Source: Rhodocyclales bacterium
GTDB lineage: Bacteria > Pseudomonadota > Gammaproteobacteria > Burkholderiales > Rhodocyclaceae
Reading direction: 5' to 3'
DNA length: 32,567 nucleotides
Assembly: GCA_016192435.1 (NCBI GenBank)
Contig: JACPUD010000049.1
Coordinates: forward strand, 1 to 32,567
Within the stretch, counting starts at the first letter, position 1; the number at the start of each line of letters is the position of its first letter. Position numbers and translations under genes: made by a program. Positions 30,725 to 32,567 of the stretch are shown here, in pieces. The notes beneath the pieces are model-generated. The model did not search any database. It was not told the DNA's origin and worked only from the letters and a program-made list of their open reading frames with translations.

Positions 30725-32554
30725 ATGTGCGGCATCGTCGCAGCCGTTGCCGCGCGCAACATCGTCCCGGTGCTGATCGAAGGCCTTACCCGGCTGGAAT
30801 ATCGCGGCTACGACTCGGCCGGCCTGGCCCTGCTCAAGCCGACCCTGACCCGCCTGCGCAGCGTCGGCCGCGTCGCCGAACTGGCACTGCAGGCTAACGG
30901 CCAGACGGCGCATCACGGCATCGCCCACACGCGCTGGGCCACGCACGGCGTGCCTTCCGAGCGCAATGCGCATCCGCATGTGTCGGCCGGGCTGGCGGTG
31001 GTGCACAACGGCATCATCGAGAACTACGTCGAACTCAGGCGGGAACTGCTCGCCGCCGGCTACGTCTTCACTTCGGATACCGACACCGAGGTCATCGCCC
31101 ACCTGATCCAGCACACGCTGCAGTCGGCGCCCGACCTGTTCGCCGCGGTACGCCTGGCCATCGCGCGCCTGACCGGCGCCTATGCGATCGCCGTGCTGCG
31201 CGAGGGGGATGACGGCATCGTCGTCGCCCGCCACGGCGCGCCGCTGCTGCTGGGTCTCGGCACCGACGGCAACTACGCGGCGTCGGACGCCGCGGCCCTG
31301 CTGCAGGTCACGCGGCGCATGATCTATCTCGAAGACGGCGACGTCGCCGAAATCCGCGGCGATGCAGTCCGCATAGTTGGCGCTGGCGGCACGGCGGCGC
31401 GCGTGCCCGCCGATCGCCCGGTGCATGAAAGCACGCTCTCGGCCGACGACGTCGAGCTCGGCGACTACCGGCACTACATGCAGAAGGAAATCTTCGAGCA
31501 GCCGCAGGCCCTGGCCGCGACGCTGGAAATGATCGGCGGTGCGCAGACCCTGAGCCCCAACCTGTTCGGCGTCGCCGCGCCGGAAATGCTTTCCGGCGTG
31601 CGCTCGGTGCTGATCCTCGCCTGCGGCACCAGCTACCACTCCGGCCTGGTCGCGCGCTACTGGATCGAGCAATTGGCCGGCATCCCCTGCAGCGTCGAAA
31701 TCGCCAGCGAATATCGTTACCGAGTTTCCGTGCCGAATCCCGAACAGCTCGTGGTGGCGATCTCCCAGTCCGGCGAGACCGCCGACACGCTGGCCTCGGT
31801 CAAGCATGCCCGGGCGCTCGGCATGGGGCGCACGCTGGCGATCTGCAACGTCCCCGAATCGGCCATCGTGCGCGAATGCGCGCTGCGTTTCCTGACCCGC
31901 GCCGGGCCCGAGATCGGCGTCGCCTCGACCAAGGCCTTCACCACCCAGCTGGCGGCGCTGTTCCTGCTCGCGGTGACGCTGGCCAAGCAGGCCGGGCGCC
32001 TGAGTGCCGAGCAGGAAGCCGAGCACCTGGCGGCTCTGCGCCACCTGCCGGTGGCGGTGCAGAAAGTGCTGGCCCTCGAACCCGAAATCAAGGCTTGGGC
32101 CGCGCGCTTCGCCGACAAGCAACACGCGCTGTTCCTCGGCCGCGGCCACCACTATCCGATCGCGCTGGAGGGCGCGCTGAAGCTCAAGGAGATCTCCTAC
32201 ATCCACGCCGAGGGCTATCCCGCCGGCGAGCTCAAGCACGGTCCGCTGGCGCTGGTGGACAAGGACATGCCGGTGATCAGCATCGCACCCAACGATGCCC
32301 TGCTGGAAAAGCTCAAGTCCAACCTCAAGGAAGTCGCCGCGCGCGGCGGCGAGCTCTACGTATTCGCCGATGCCGATTCCGCGGTGGATGCGGAAGACGG
32401 CGTGCATGTGCTGCGCCTGCCGGAGCACTACGGCCTGCTCTCGCCCGTGCTGCACGTGGTGCCGCTGCAACTGCTTTCCTATCACGTGGCCCTGGTCAAG
32501 GGCACCGATGTGGACAAGCCGCGCAACCTGGCAAAGAGTGTCACGGTCGAGTGA
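30725..32554 (+). CDS. glmS: glutamine--fructose-6-phosphate aminotransferase (isomerizing)
   Basis: GlmS makes glucosamine-6-phosphate from fructose-6-phosphate and glutamine, the entry step to amino-sugar synthesis. The 609-residue enzyme has the Cys2 nucleophile after Met removal (MCGIVAAVA), the glutaminase motifs EYRGYDSAG and HTRWATHG, a linker to [15 protein letters not shown], and two SIS sugar-isomerase domains (about 285-425 and 455-590) with [18 protein letters not shown], and the C-terminal [13 protein letters not shown] tail. The ATG at 30725 has AAGGA at 30713-30717. There is no room for a glmS ribozyme (3-bp gap from glmU). Linker residues 218-224 are encoded by a dispersed-motif copy. 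Confidence 0.98.
   Translation: MCGIVAAVAARNIVPVLIEGLTRLEYRGYDSAGLALLKPTLTRLRSVGRVAELALQANGQTAHHGIAHTRWATHGVPSERNAHPHVSAGLAVVHNGIIENYVELRRELLAAGYVFTSDTDTEVIAHLIQHTLQSAPDLFAAVRLAIARLTGAYAIAVLREGDDGIVVARHGAPLLLGLGTDGNYAASDAAALLQVTRRMIYLEDGDVAEIRGDAVRIVGAGGTAARVPADRPVHESTLSADDVELGDYRHYMQKEIFEQPQALAATLEMIGGAQTLSPNLFGVAAPEMLSGVRSVLILACGTSYHSGLVARYWIEQLAGIPCSVEIASEYRYRVSVPNPEQLVVAISQSGETADTLASVKHARALGMGRTLAICNVPESAIVRECALRFLTRAGPEIGVASTKAFTTQLAALFLLAVTLAKQAGRLSAEQEAEHLAALRHLPVAVQKVLALEPEIKAWAARFADKQHALFLGRGHHYPIALEGALKLKEISYIHAEGYPAGELKHGPLALVDKDMPVISIAPNDALLEKLKSNLKEVAARGGELYVFADADSAVDAEDGVHVLRLPEHYGLLSPVLHVVPLQLLSYHVALVKGTDVDKPRNLAKSVTVE
31374..31396 (+). repeat. dispersed 23-bp motif, copy 6 (in glmS)
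   Basis: Matches the reference copy at 20 of 23 positions. It is in the coding orientation, read as Val-Gly-Ala-Gly-Gly-Thr-Ala beginning with GTT at codon 218, in the poorly conserved linker between the glutaminase and isomerase domains. Confidence 0.55.
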
Positions 32555-32567
32555 GGCGTTCGCCGGC

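Overview
The window is a GC-rich (roughly two-thirds G+C, by eye), densely packed chromosomal segment of a Gram-negative bacterium. Gene content and order point to a betaproteobacterium, most likely Rhodocyclales-like: cyaY divergent from lptM-lysA, mrcA divergent from pilMNOPQ, then aroK-aroB-dgt-gltB-gltD. The assignment is an inference from synteny and protein character, not from a database match. No tRNA, rRNA, CRISPR array, insertion sequence or prophage was seen. All 25 genes look intact.

Layout. (1) 1-283: gene-free, with two long inverted repeats, directly before ureC. (2) 284-3807: urease block ureC-ureE-ureF-ureG, overlapping or 1 nt apart, ending in a hairpin; ureA/ureB/ureD are not in the window. 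(3) 3990-6268: small accessory genes: a stand-alone CZB zinc-binding protein, a secreted streptogramin-lyase-like beta-propeller, and on the minus strand a VOC/glyoxalase protein and an unrecognised 95-aa protein. (4) 6414-12071, minus strand: lptM, lysA, RND adaptor and RND permease as one overlapping run, with cyaY divergent. (5) mrcA (PBP1A) on the minus strand, divergent from pilM across an AT-rich promoter region. (6) 15006-20182: pilMNOPQ, the type IV pilus alignment complex and secretin, closed by a terminator. (7) 20253-22979: aroK-aroB-dgt, overlapping. (8) 23160-32554: gltB, gltD, glmU, glmS, covering glutamate synthesis from glutamine and UDP-GlcNAc precursor synthesis.

Most of the window is ordinary housekeeping. 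Two signals stand out. First, a degenerate 23-bp motif occurs six times, in both orientations, five times inside unrelated genes (ureF twice, lysA, aroB, glmS) and once between genes. Whenever it lies in the coding orientation it is read in the same frame, and it uses the codon GTT, which looks uncommon here. This suggests a dispersed DNA-level element such as an uptake-like signal, a protein-binding site or a micro-repeat. Second, gltB has a leader in which a good sigma70-type promoter is followed by two tandem hairpins, the second a textbook intrinsic terminator about 50 nt before the start codon. That is the layout of an attenuator or riboswitch. Both are hypotheses from reading alone.
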